Below, piece after piece: positions 1 to 7,734 of a stretch of DNA of 40,746 bases (positions are counted from its first letter, which is position 1; each line of letters starts with the position of its first letter). Source of the DNA: a virus; the IMG/VR virus record IMGVR_UViG_3300046474_000606, positions 1 through 40,746 of that record; one strand, given 5' to 3'. The notes below the pieces were generated by a model. The model worked only from the letters and a program-made list of their open reading frames with translations. It did no database searches and was not told the origin of the DNA. A program made the translations under genes and the position numbers.

Positions 1-1074
1 TTGGTTGAGCGAGATTACAAAGAGTTAAACCTAAATCGCAAAGAGATTGGCGGTGTGATTAATGCATTCGCAGAAACCAACTCTCTGATGGTTCGAGGGA
101 TCGCTGACAAGCCCGGGTCACCTGGTTTGAGAGTGGTTGTTGGGAAGCCGGGAATTGACGATGCAACGGTAGATATTTTTTTTCTTCAAACCGGTTGCTC
201 TACCATACAATATAAAACTGGCAGAAACCAGGAGTTGGGGAAGGCTCTGGCTGATGCTCTTTACGAAACAATTCATCCGGATGAGTTTCAGTCTGTAAAT
301 CTTGTTCTTAAGGGAATATATCTTGATGATATAAAGCTCTTGGTTTCGGAGTTAACTGAAGCGGCGGATGCGGATATATTTATTTCAGATTGCGCTGAAA
401 AAAATAAATCGACATTATGGAAGCTTCAGTCAAAATCGAATCAAGACGAAATTGCTGTTACTCACCACGGATCGACAAACAAGCTTCAAATTCAAGGGCG
501 GCCTCTAAGCTGCTATAAGCAGCTGACATACCTTATTACCGATATTTTAGATTTGACTGCTCTTGAGTGCGTTTTGTTTAAAAAGGATGACAATCGATCC
601 GAAGTTATTCGGCCAGAAGTAGCAGAAGAATTTCTCAGTGTTAAGCTTGGGGGGGCTGTCACAAGGATTCCAGGTGTGACTAAAAAGCTTCTTGTTTCCG
701 CGCTGTGTGTGCGGTTGGCGAGTCCTCAGCTTCCGGATTATTGTATGCTTCTTTATCCGGAGTTGCGTTCACTGGAGGGAGCGATTCGTCAGAAGCTCGC
801 GGAAAAAGGTATGGAGAAACAAGAAGATACTTTCGGGCTGTTTTTTGAAAGGTCCGGTGGTCAGTTCGTTCTGCGCGAGAAATACCATGATCTGGTGAAT
901 GATGCTAGAATGGTAAGAGTATTGGGTGCTGCATATGGATTTTTCAACAGGCACCGGCATACATTGTTCCATATGGAGGCGTTAGTGGATGGGAGTCGAA
1001 TGATCACAGACTTTAATCAGCTATTGGCGCTTGCCGATACAGCTTACGAACATTTGAAAGAGCTGTATAGCTAG
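1..1074 (+). CDS. rnlA: RnlA-type toxin (RNase LS endoribonuclease)
   Basis: This 357-residue protein matches my memory of E. coli RnlA (also 357 residues) along its whole length. Shared blocks include TVDIFF near the N-terminus, KLQIQGRPLSCY in the middle and LPDYCMLLYPELR in the C-terminal part. RnlA is an mRNA endonuclease that is freed during infection when its labile antitoxin is lost, causing abortive infection of phage T4. The HEPN-type active-site motif is visible as RHTLFH, with R319 and H324 corresponding to the catalytic Arg/His pair of E. coli RnlA. The first codon is TTG at the very edge of the window, so a start further upstream cannot be excluded. The gene is clearly AT-richer than the phage genes beginning at 1538, which suggests separate acquisition. 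rnlB follows 13 bases downstream. Confidence 0.92.
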   Translation: MVERDYKELNLNRKEIGGVINAFAETNSLMVRGIADKPGSPGLRVVVGKPGIDDATVDIFFLQTGCSTIQYKTGRNQELGKALADALYETIHPDEFQSVNLVLKGIYLDDIKLLVSELTEAADADIFISDCAEKNKSTLWKLQSKSNQDEIAVTHHGSTNKLQIQGRPLSCYKQLTYLITDILDLTALECVLFKKDDNRSEVIRPEVAEEFLSVKLGGAVTRIPGVTKKLLVSALCVRLASPQLPDYCMLLYPELRSLEGAIRQKLAEKGMEKQEDTFGLFFERSGGQFVLREKYHDLVNDARMVRVLGAAYGFFNRHRHTLFHMEALVDGSRMITDFNQLLALADTAYEHLKELYS

Positions 1075-1087
1075 GAAAGTAGTAACT

Positions 1088-1420
1088 ATGTTTGAAATTA
1101 AGAAGTTGAGTTCGTCAAAGGTATTTAAAACTGTCGTTATTGCGACCGGTTATGAGAACCCTTTGTCTGATCTTTCTTGTGTTTCAAGTAAGTTACAAGA
1201 TTTGCACTGCGCTCAGCAAGAAGAAGTATTGTTTGATCTCTTGTGCACTAATGGTGATGAGTGGAATAGGTTTGTCGCTATCCTGTATGACGGGGAGAAC
1301 CTATTGAGATCCACGTTTCATGTGGTTTCCGAAAGTGAAATTGAGGCGGAAGTTCTTCAATCTCAAAAGACTTTCTTTAGTGCTCATCCCGAGCTCTTAG
1401 CAAACTCGGTTCTTTTTTGA
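1088..1420 (+). CDS. rnlB: RnlB-type antitoxin
   Basis: This 110-residue protein follows the toxin gene by 13 bases and resembles E. coli RnlB (about 123 residues). Shared landmarks are the MFEI start, ATGYENPLS near residue 20 and LFDLLCTNGDEWNRFV around residues 50-65. In E. coli, RnlB binds RnlA and blocks its RNase activity with help from RNase HI. Because RnlB is unstable, a phage that shuts off host expression releases the toxin. An AGGA box lies upstream of the ATG. The C-terminus appears about 13 residues shorter than the E. coli protein. Its base composition matches rnlA, so the two form one operon. Confidence 0.88.
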   Translation: MFEIKKLSSSKVFKTVVIATGYENPLSDLSCVSSKLQDLHCAQQEEVLFDLLCTNGDEWNRFVAILYDGENLLRSTFHVVSESEIEAEVLQSQKTFFSAHPELLANSVLF

Positions 1421-1446
1421 GGCAGTGATGTCTAGTTTGGAGTTTT

Positions 1447-1468
1447 CCTGTGGGCTTCTGCCCACAGG
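1447..1468. terminator. Hairpin after rnlB, possible weak terminator
   Basis: Perfect 9-bp arms, CCTGTGGGC and GCCCACAGG, enclose a TTCT loop. The hairpin lies between rnlB (+) and the integrase (-), where a bidirectional terminator would be expected. The U-tract is poor on both strands, so termination strength is uncertain. Confidence 0.45.
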
Positions 1469-1537
1469 TTTGCTGAAGGCCCATTTAGTAAATAAACATC
1501 TTTAACTAACGCCGGGTCCGAGACGTTGCACTGACTT

Positions 1538-2605
1538 TTACTTTGTTGGCTTCACAATCTCGCCGAGGCGTCGATATACCTTCTGGGTCATGGTTTCCTT
1601 GGAGTGGCCAAGCAGTCTGCTTGCATGCCCAATGTCCTCGATTTCGCTAGCTGCTTTGGGTCGAATGTCTCTGAATTGAAATGCTCGAATACTCGCTGCC
1701 AGCTCTGAATCACCCTCCGTAGAGGCTTTTGTTGCCGCATTCTCTCTGGCTTCGTCCCATCGATTGCGTAGCATCTGTTGACTCATTCTGAGGCCAGAGG
1801 TATTGGTTATCAGTGTCGAAGTCGTTATCCCGCTGAGCGACCTCCGTTCGAGTAAGAACTCAATGAAAGCACTCAGTTTGGATTTGGCTCCATCGTGCTC
1901 TAAGCGAATGCGCAGACGTTTCTCTGTCTTGCCTTGGCCAACCATCAAAAAGCCATTGTTCAGATCCGTCGCCGCGGTTTTCAGTACGTCGGCGGGGCGT
2001 TGGCCGGTCAGGTACGCCAGGTCCATGGCGTCCTTCAGCTCTTGCACTGCCTCGGTATAAACAGCTTTCCAAACGGCCTCGCCGGCGTAGAAGTCTCGCG
2101 GCCGTTCTTTGTTGCGCCGAACGCCAAGGCAAGGGTTCGCCTTATCGGTAAGGCCCCATTCCCGTGCAATGGTGAACATATGCGAGAGCAGGGCAATCTC
2201 ACGATTCGCCCTGACTTTTGCGGTGCGGGTGTCCCGATAGAGTGCCACCACCTGGGGGGTGATGGACTCGATGGGGGCGTTTTCGAATGCTTTTCTGAGC
2301 TGCTTCAGTTCCTTGAGGTTGTCCTGTTGGGTACGAGGTTTCTTCCCTGGGATGATCTTCTCTTCGTATCGGTCGAACAGCGAACCCATCAGATGGGTTG
2401 GCTTGGGGGCGGCTTTATGTTCCAGCCGAGCCCACTCGATCCTAGCCTGATCGATATCGCTCCCCAGCGGGATTTCCTTTCTGTTGCCGGCGGCGTTCCT
2501 GCCGTTGTAGTAGTACCCGACCCATGTTTCGCCGTTCTTGCGTACGCGGGTTCTGCGCAGCATCCGTGGCGGCAGATCCCGGTTGGTTGCATTCTTATGG
2601 CGCAT
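1538..2605 (-). CDS. int: Phage integrase, tyrosine recombinase
   Basis: This 355-residue enzyme catalyses site-specific integration and excision of the prophage. An N-terminal arm-binding segment (about residues 10-50) is followed by a core-binding domain and a catalytic domain. R203 lies in TGQRP, R315 in RDIRP, H334 in LLGH, and Y344 in QKVYRR is the expected nucleophile. The usual HxxR box reads RDIR, so the first His is replaced by Arg; this variant occurs in related phage integrases. It is the last gene of the leftward early operon, three bases after the DUF4224-type gene. This places the attachment site in the 1420-1537 gap or just beyond it. Confidence 0.96.
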   Translation of the reverse strand: MRHKNATNRDLPPRMLRRTRVRKNGETWVGYYYNGRNAAGNRKEIPLGSDIDQARIEWARLEHKAAPKPTHLMGSLFDRYEEKIIPGKKPRTQQDNLKELKQLRKAFENAPIESITPQVVALYRDTRTAKVRANREIALLSHMFTIAREWGLTDKANPCLGVRRNKERPRDFYAGEAVWKAVYTEAVQELKDAMDLAYLTGQRPADVLKTAATDLNNGFLMVGQGKTEKRLRIRLEHDGAKSKLSAFIEFLLERRSLSGITTSTLITNTSGLRMSQQMLRNRWDEARENAATKASTEGDSELAASIRAFQFRDIRPKAASEIEDIGHASRLLGHSKETMTQKVYRRLGEIVKPTK

Positions 2606-2608
2606 TGA

Positions 2609-2905
2609 TCAACTCACGTTCGCAAGGTCGAGTGTCCAGGTTTCTGCGACGGCATTGGTAGTTGATGGCTTTACGCCGGCCAGTTTCAGGCGCGCATAAA
2701 CACGGCCCACAATCGGACGTCGTGCGCCGGTCAGAACAAACTGCCAATGGTTGTCGATGAGCCACTGAATTTGTCGAGAGGGCATCTGATAGCCCGTGAT
2801 GGTGGCCAGCTCCTCTTCGGCGAGTGTTTCACTTTGCATTTCCATGGCGTTACCCCATGTCCTAATTGACGGCTGATGGTGGTTTGTTTGGGGCTGGGGT
2901 TTCAT
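2609..2905 (-). CDS. DUF4224-type small protein beside integrase, possible excisionase
   Basis: The C-terminal 75 residues contain EEELATITGYQMPSRQIQWL and fit the DUF4224 family, which usually sits next to phage integrases. An excisionase or directionality role is often suspected but is not shown here. The longest reading starts at 2905 and overlaps the methyltransferase stop as ATGA. An alternative start at 2845 has a GGGG Shine-Dalgarno and would give a 78-residue protein beginning MEMQ, closer to typical family length. The gene ends three bases before the integrase start, so the two are probably translated together. Confidence 0.75.
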   Translation of the reverse strand: MKPQPQTNHHQPSIRTWGNAMEMQSETLAEEELATITGYQMPSRQIQWLIDNHWQFVLTGARRPIVGRVYARLKLAGVKPSTTNAVAETWTLDLANVS

Positions 2906-4644
2906 GCGGCCTTCATCTGCTCAATAGCGGTCTCGTCCATATTGGCCCGAATGAGTGAGGCCATAGGCTGGGGTGATACTGAGTTGCCGACCATCTGTAC
3001 CTGTGCCCGCTTGTTGAACTTGCGCCCGTCGTGCCCAACGTCGATGACATAGTTGTCGGGGAAGCCTTGAGCTCGATACAGCTCGCGCGGTGTGAGCATG
3101 CGCATGCCGATGTCGACGATCACATAGGGCGTGCCCTTTATCGTGACGGTGACGAGTGCCAGGCGATCTCGAGTGGTGATTGTGGCCGCGGGGTTGCGCA
3201 GGTCGTAGACATTGTCGCTGCCGTAGTAGCCCATCAGAAACGACGCGACTCGTAAGGCGCCGGCCTCTGCTTCGGGGGAGAGGGTGTATTCGACAAGTGC
3301 GTGATGCTCGGCGCCGGCTGTGATGGTCGGTACTGACTCATCCATGCTCCGGCCGACGCAGTTTCGGCGCAGGGTGGACAGGTGCGCGGTGACAATCTGC
3401 TGCTGGCTGCCAGTGGTGGTGATCGCAGTTAGCGGTTGGGTAGGGTGGTGACCTGGTGTCACGTTGTACCCGCCGTTGCGCTGTGCCACGTAGGCTACGG
3501 CCACAGCAAAGTGCCCTCCTTTGACGCCGCTACATACAGTACGCAGTGGATCGTCAGGTGGCATGTTGCGCTGGCTGCTGCCGTTGGCGTGTTCGGTGAT
3601 AAAAGGCGCAAGTTGCGGTGTGACCAACGCGAAGCCATGAGCGCCAGTGATGGTTTTCGCAGGATCTTGCACCGAATGGCAGCACGACAGATCTCTACCG
3701 CTGTGGTTGACGCTGACGATGAAAGGGTCTTTGTGTTCCAGCACGTAGCGCCTGGCGCCTTTGCGCAGGCGCTCCATGGTCTTGTTGACCAGCGGGCGCT
3801 TGACCCCGGCGGCGCGGCCTTCTTCTTTAGTGAGGAAGATGCTTGGACAGGGGACCGACCAGTCGATGCAGCTGGCCGCTGTACGGTAGGGCAGTTGTCC
3901 TTTGGCTGGCTGCTTGAAGTGAGTCGGCTCTGGCCAGCGCAAGGGTTTACCGTCTCGTCGGGCGATCATGAACAGGCGCTCGCGGGTGGTCGCGGCGCCG
4001 AAGTCGCAGGCCTTGAGCTTGCCATGCATCAGGTCATAACCCTTTGCGCGCAGTTCGCTCTCGAAGCGCCGCCATGTACGGCCTTTGCGTTTCGGATCGG
4101 GTACCAGGTATTGATCCTGAACCGACACCCGTTCACCGACTGCGGCGACGGTCAGGTCGCGGCGAATGACTCGGCCGGTTTTCGAGCAACGCTTGGCGAT
4201 CAGCGGACCCCATTGCAGGATTTGCATCACGTTTTCCATGGTAATCATGTTCGGGCTGACCTGGCCCGCCCATTTGATGATGACCCAGGACAATGAGCGG
4301 CTGGTGGTGCTCCGGGCCTGGCCGCCGGCCGCAAGGCTGTGATGTGTGCATTCAGGGCTGGCATGCAAGTGCGCAACTAGGCGACCACGGGTCGCCATAC
4401 GCGGGCATACCTCGTAAACGTCGCTGATGTAATGCTCGGCGCTCGGGTGATTGCGCTTGTGCATGCTGATTGCGTCAGGGTTATGGTTGATGGCGATGTC
4501 GACGGGGATGTCGGTGGCCATTTCTTGACCCATCGTTGCACCACCGCCACCCGCAAACAGGTCGACACGGATGCCGCCGGCGAGGTTCAGACCGAACTGG
4601 GTTTTGACTGCTGTGGTGATTGGTGCAGGGTTGAGGGAGCTCAT
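2902..4644 (-). CDS. DNA cytosine-5 methyltransferase (Dcm type)
   Basis: This 580-residue enzyme should transfer a methyl group from S-adenosylmethionine to cytosine C5. Motif I is DLFAGGGG (residues 28-35). The catalytic loop is SPECTHHS with C99 as the likely nucleophile; this is the phage form of the usual PCQ motif. ENV follows at 137-139, a TTRERLFMIA motif lies mid-protein, and the GNSV motif is at 553-556. I chose the start at 4644 because it has a GGGAGG ribosome site 8 bases upstream and overlaps the previous stop as ATGA. A longer reading to 4683 adds 13 residues. No restriction enzyme gene is adjacent, so it is probably an orphan methylase that protects phage DNA from host restriction. 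Confidence 0.93.
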   Translation of the reverse strand: MSSLNPAPITTAVKTQFGLNLAGGIRVDLFAGGGGATMGQEMATDIPVDIAINHNPDAISMHKRNHPSAEHYISDVYEVCPRMATRGRLVAHLHASPECTHHSLAAGGQARSTTSRSLSWVIIKWAGQVSPNMITMENVMQILQWGPLIAKRCSKTGRVIRRDLTVAAVGERVSVQDQYLVPDPKRKGRTWRRFESELRAKGYDLMHGKLKACDFGAATTRERLFMIARRDGKPLRWPEPTHFKQPAKGQLPYRTAASCIDWSVPCPSIFLTKEEGRAAGVKRPLVNKTMERLRKGARRYVLEHKDPFIVSVNHSGRDLSCCHSVQDPAKTITGAHGFALVTPQLAPFITEHANGSSQRNMPPDDPLRTVCSGVKGGHFAVAVAYVAQRNGGYNVTPGHHPTQPLTAITTTGSQQQIVTAHLSTLRRNCVGRSMDESVPTITAGAEHHALVEYTLSPEAEAGALRVASFLMGYYGSDNVYDLRNPAATITTRDRLALVTVTIKGTPYVIVDIGMRMLTPRELYRAQGFPDNYVIDVGHDGRKFNKRAQVQMVGNSVSPQPMASLIRANMDETAIEQMKAA

Positions 4645-5129
4645 GCTTGAGCCCTCCCGTACTTCCACGCTCGACGCATCCATGCTGCGAAAGCTGCTCT
4701 ATAGGCGTAATGCTCGCGGGCGAAACTGTCGGACGTGCTTGCACCCAGAGATCTGATGTAAGTCCCGCGCTGTGTGCAGTACTCCAGGCCTTCGGGTGTT
4801 GGGAATTCCTTCTCGAACTCGGCACGTTCGTCGATTGGCTCCGCTTTGACGGCGGATTGATCCAGCGTCTTCTGACCATTCAGTGGTGCGTTATACCCTT
4901 CAGCAGGCTGCGCGGGCGGGCGACTTTGAGCGATTAGCGCTGCATCAGGAGTGGCTGCCTCGCGCAGCTTTTCTTGGGGTGTTGGTGGCTCGGCAGAGGC
5001 GCTTAAAGGAGCAGTAATGCCTGCTGCTGCGCAGCAGAGGCTGTTTGTTTCCTGCGCGGTGACGCTCGCTTCGGCGTCTGGTTCGTGCAAGTCGAAGCGC
5101 TTGCCGGTGTGGGTGATGATCTGGCTCAT
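4641..5129 (-). CDS. Hypothetical early phage protein
   Basis: I do not recognise this 162-residue protein with confidence. The first 95 residues are rich in Ala, Pro, Glu and Ser and look disordered. The last 60 contain FEKEFPTPEGLEYC and a Tyr/Trp-rich helix (YRAAFAAWMRRAW), a layout seen in small phage proteins of unknown role. It overlaps its neighbours by four bases on both sides (ATGA junctions at 4641 and 5126), so it is translated as part of the leftward operon. Confidence 0.8.
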   Translation of the reverse strand: MSQIITHTGKRFDLHEPDAEASVTAQETNSLCCAAAGITAPLSASAEPPTPQEKLREAATPDAALIAQSRPPAQPAEGYNAPLNGQKTLDQSAVKAEPIDERAEFEKEFPTPEGLEYCTQRGTYIRSLGASTSDSFAREHYAYRAAFAAWMRRAWKYGRAQA

Positions 5130-5341
5130 GCGGCCTCCTTGATCAGGTCTGCAAGCATCAATGCGTTGCGGGTGTCCTTGTGCAACTTGCGCAGGGCGTC
5201 ATGGCCGATCAGCGTGGCCAACTGTTTATCGAACTCTTTTCCGAAGCGTGTCACTTCACGAAGCTCGGTCGTGGCCTTGCTCAGCTTCTGTTGCAGTTCG
5301 CCAGCCGCTTGGGGTGTGAGGCGTAGGAGGGCGTGTTTCAT
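5126..5341 (-). CDS. Small helical early phage protein
   Basis: This 71-residue protein is predicted to be nearly all helical and highly charged, with many Lys, Glu and Arg residues, and resembles a short coiled coil. I recognise no catalytic motif. Its start overlaps the end of the upstream membrane-anchored gene (5338-5341) and its stop overlaps the start of the next gene. This indicates translational coupling within the left operon. Confidence 0.75.
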   Translation of the reverse strand: MKHALLRLTPQAAGELQQKLSKATTELREVTRFGKEFDKQLATLIGHDALRKLHKDTRNALMLADLIKEAA

Positions 5342-5757
5342 GCGGCGGCCTCCTGCTCTGCTGGATTCAAAAGGGCGGCCATGGCCAGCGCTTGTTCGCG
5401 GAGGGCGGTGGCGTCAGTTTCGAGTTTTTTGCCGGTGCGGAATGCGGCGAATGTCTCGGCGGCGATTCTGAGTTTTTCGGCGATGGCCAGTAGGGTTTGG
5501 CGTTCTGGTTCGCCTAGTTTTGAAGCAGCGAGGGCGCGTTCGTAGTGGGCGTATAGCTGTTTGTGGTGATCCCTTGCCTGGTGAAGCGATTGTTCCAGGT
5601 TGCGGACGGTTTGTGTGTTGTCGGATTGCTGGATGGCCATGCCTTCATCGATGCCTTCAAGGCGGCCATCGATGAGGCCGCCGCGATAGCCGGCCCAGTA
5701 GGTGAGGCCAACGAACAAGGTGAGGGCGATCAATGCGCAGATCTGAACTGTAGTCAT
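5338..5757 (-). CDS. Membrane-anchored coiled-coil protein, early operon
   Basis: This 139-residue protein has an N-terminal hydrophobic segment (about residues 5-25, ICALIALTLFVGLTYWAGY) that is a clear membrane anchor. A Gln/Glu/Arg-rich helical region follows from residue 40 to the end. The start has an AGGAG site 8 bases upstream. It resembles small membrane proteins of Pseudomonas phages, but the function is unknown to me. A role in superinfection control is possible, though nothing here proves it. Confidence 0.78.
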   Translation of the reverse strand: MTTVQICALIALTLFVGLTYWAGYRGGLIDGRLEGIDEGMAIQQSDNTQTVRNLEQSLHQARDHHKQLYAHYERALAASKLGEPERQTLLAIAEKLRIAAETFAAFRTGKKLETDATALREQALAMAALLNPAEQEAAA

Positions 5758-5806
5758 GTGGTGTGCTCCTGTTGGTGTTGTTCGGCCGGTGGTGGCAGCC
5801 GTTTGG

Positions 5807-6130
5807 TTACTGATCCTGCGTGGTGGTTTCGGTGTGTTTCTTTGCCTGCTCCTCGTCCGCTGAATAGGCCCTGATGTCGATCCAGGAGGCCAGGTGGCGG
5901 ATGTGGACGTACTTGAAGGACTTGCGGCTGTCTTTGAGTGTGGTCACTGGCAGCGGGATGCGGCCGTTGTCGAGGTCGGACGCGAACGTTTGCTCGTTGA
6001 GGTTACGGAAGTACTGCAGGCGCAGCTTCTCCAGGGGAATGAGCACGTCGCCAAAGGTGCGGTAGAGCAGTTCAACGGTGACCGCTTCTGGCGCCGGCAT
6101 TAGTCGTAGTGAGTTCTGTCCGATGCTCAT
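5807..6130 (-). CDS. PrtN-like pyocin activator family protein
   Basis: The 107-residue protein matches the PrtN family: an N-terminal helix, then ELLYRTFGDVLIPLEKLRLQYF, a short basic loop, and HIRHLASWID near the C-terminus. In P. aeruginosa, PrtN activates pyocin genes after DNA damage by binding P-boxes. In a temperate phage it may act as a regulator of phage genes or interfere with host pyocin control. Its start overlaps the stop of the upstream gene as ATGA at 6127-6130. I found no convincing P-box series in the window, so its target is unknown. Confidence 0.82.
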   Translation of the reverse strand: MSIGQNSLRLMPAPEAVTVELLYRTFGDVLIPLEKLRLQYFRNLNEQTFASDLDNGRIPLPVTTLKDSRKSFKYVHIRHLASWIDIRAYSADEEQAKKHTETTTQDQ

Positions 6131-6501
6131 GCGGCCTCCTTGTCCACTTTAATGGGGTGGAGATTTCGGAGAGCTTCCTGTGCTGAACTCCCAAAGCCGA
6201 TCAGCCTGGTGCCCGTTGAGTCGTCTTTCATGTATGCACAGAGGCTGCACGATGAAGGATCCTGGTGTTCGTGCAGGGTGAGCGAAATGTCGTACTGGTT
6301 CATCCCCAGTTCTACTGCAAGAAACTGAACGATGGCCTCGAGTTTTGTCAGCTCCCGTTGGAGGTGGCTCATCGGTTCGATTTCGATTTGCGCTGCGGAA
6401 CTGATGCAGCTAATCGCTTTGGCGATGCTTGCAGGTGTCCGGAGCTCTACAGGCATGCGCAGCAGCTCGATGAGTTGGCTATCAATCAGTGTGTTGTCCA
6501 T
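6127..6501 (-). CDS. Hypothetical early phage protein
   Basis: This 124-residue protein has no motif that I recognise. The first half is helical. The second half contains a pair of cysteines in SSCSLCAYM that could bind metal, followed by a likely strand-rich end. An AAGGAG ribosome site precedes the ATG. The stop overlaps the PrtN-like start. It also overlaps the end of the short gene at 6482-6655. Confidence 0.75.
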   Translation of the reverse strand: MDNTLIDSQLIELLRMPVELRTPASIAKAISCISSAAQIEIEPMSHLQRELTKLEAIVQFLAVELGMNQYDISLTLHEHQDPSSCSLCAYMKDDSTGTRLIGFGSSAQEALRNLHPIKVDKEAA

Positions 6502-6655
6502 GGTTCTTTCTCCTTGTCGGATGACTCCAGGCGTTCAAGCAGTGGCGTCGGGTCAGCTCCCGCAGATGCTCGGGCACTTCGAGGAGCGCGGCGTTGCGCT
6601 CCTCGCGTGTGCGCATGGCGATGATCTGGCGGGCGTATTCCCTAGGCCACGTCAC
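6482..6655 (-). CDS. Short helical phage protein in overlapping frame
   Basis: This 57-residue reading starts at a GTG that overlaps the end of the KilA-C-like gene (stop at 6642) and ends inside the next gene. The N-terminus reads WPREYARQIIAM and continues with a Glu/Arg-rich helix ending EVPEHLRELTRRHC. I recall this type of small WPREYA protein between early genes in Pseudomonas phages, but I do not know its function. Without it, 6502-6641 would be empty in an otherwise gapless operon. The last dozen residues, where it overlaps the downstream gene, look less constrained. Confidence 0.65.
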   Translation of the reverse strand: MTWPREYARQIIAMRTREERNAALLEVPEHLRELTRRHCLNAWSHPTRRKNHGQHTD

Positions 6656-6926
6656 GGTTGTCTACCGGGATGGCAGGCAGCGCCAATCCCAGTTGTTCGG
6701 CCAGCCAACAGATGCCGGGTTGTTTGACCCGGGTCGACTGGCTGTACTGCATGCCGAGCTGGTCGTGATACCAATGACCGTCCTTAACCCGCAGGTAGTC
6801 GCGGTCACGGGTGGGGTAGGCCGGTAGGTTCCGTTCGTTGAGCAGGCCCTTTTCACGCATCAGGCTGATGAGTTTTGGCCGGGTTACGCCGAGTTGGGTT
6901 GCGGCTTGAGCGAGTGTGCGTTCCAT
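6642..6926 (-). CDS. KilA-C/ANT-domain DNA-binding protein (antirepressor-like)
   Basis: With the start at 6926 the protein has 94 residues. It begins MERTLAQAATQLGV, a helix-turn-helix, followed by LISLMREKGLL and a Tyr-rich wing with DGHWYHDQLGM. This is the layout of the C-terminal KilA-C/ANT domain of phage antirepressors, here without an N-terminal Bro or Ant domain. The start is supported by a GAGGGG site 6 bases upstream; the longer reading to 7016 would run deep into the previous gene. It may modulate lysogeny or early transcription. Confidence 0.85.
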   Translation of the reverse strand: MERTLAQAATQLGVTRPKLISLMREKGLLNERNLPAYPTRDRDYLRVKDGHWYHDQLGMQYSQSTRVKQPGICWLAEQLGLALPAIPVDNRDVA

Positions 6927-6936
6927 GCCATTCCCC

Positions 6937-7524
6937 TCATGCAGCATGTGCGGCGGGAGTTGCCGCAGCCGCCAGGTGGTTGATGGACTCGACGACCTTG
7001 CCGTAGATCTCGGCATCGGAACCGCACACGGTGAAGCACTTGGTGCGGGGGCTTTTGATGCCGATGCTCAGGATGGTGGTGACACCCGGGCGGGTGTGGG
7101 TTCGATGGATCGCGACGTGGAGGGGTAGTTCGAAGCCCATGTCGAGGCTCAAGGTGCCGCCGGTGACGACAAGCTCGAACACGCGTTGCTTGTCCGGGAC
7201 TTCAAACCGGCCGTATTCCCGGCTTACGTGAGGCAAGATCAGGTCGGCGGTGTTGCTCGAGTCAAACGGCCCGTTGGCGATTTCCTCAATGAAGTCAGCC
7301 AGCTTGAGATGCATCTTCTTTTCGTTGTTCAAGGTCAGCGTGTGGCGTTCGCTGTCCAGCTCAACGACGAAAACGGTCTCGGTTGTGCCGCGTTCAACCC
7401 TGAGGCGAAACGGCAAGGCTTCACGCTTGGGCGCTGACCGCAGTACGTGGTTGAAGGTCTCGGTCAAATTGACCTGGGCGTTGAGCAACTGCAGGGTGCG
7501 GTTGTCGAGTTTGAATTTGCTCAT
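6937..7524 (-). CDS. Hypothetical early phage protein
   Basis: This 195-residue protein is the largest unknown of the left operon. It looks globular, mixed alpha/beta, with no signal peptide or membrane segment. I recognise no catalytic motif. The Ala-rich tail (HLAAAATPAAHAA) appears disordered. It begins at an ATGA overlap with the upstream 58-residue gene and ends 11 bases before the KilA-C-like start. Its GC-rich codon use matches the phage backbone. Confidence 0.78.
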   Translation of the reverse strand: MSKFKLDNRTLQLLNAQVNLTETFNHVLRSAPKREALPFRLRVERGTTETVFVVELDSERHTLTLNNEKKMHLKLADFIEEIANGPFDSSNTADLILPHVSREYGRFEVPDKQRVFELVVTGGTLSLDMGFELPLHVAIHRTHTRPGVTTILSIGIKSPRTKCFTVCGSDAEIYGKVVESINHLAAAATPAAHAA

Positions 7525-7697
7525 GCGGCGCGCCCTCCGCCGTTTGGGTCGAAAGGGGCGGGTGCGGTACGAGGTTTCTGCTTTGGTTTGGTGGTGGCAA
7601 ATGAGCAGCCGTATTCGCGGGCCAAGCGGCGAATTTCGAAGACACGGGAAGGATTAGCAGCGGCCGGATGGACGTGCAGGGTGGCTGTGGTGTGCAT
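7521..7697 (-). CDS. Small basic protein, first gene of the left operon
   Basis: This short gene encodes 58 residues starting MHTTATLHVHP and containing EIRRLAREYGC, then a Pro/Lys-rich disordered tail. A GAGGT ribosome site lies 6 bases upstream of the ATG. The stop overlaps the next ATG as ATGA. It starts about 35 bases after the predicted leftward promoter, so it is the first translated gene. The function is unknown. Confidence 0.7.
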   Translation of the reverse strand: MHTTATLHVHPAAANPSRVFEIRRLAREYGCSFATTKPKQKPRTAPAPFDPNGGGRAA

Positions 7698-7734
7698 GGT
7701 GTTACCTCGCTCTGTGGTGGAAGAGTGAGATCCA

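Noticed and set aside
1447-1468. LexA-like CTGT...ACAG inverted repeat after rnlB
   Set aside because: The half-sites are 12 bases apart instead of 8, so it is only a hairpin.
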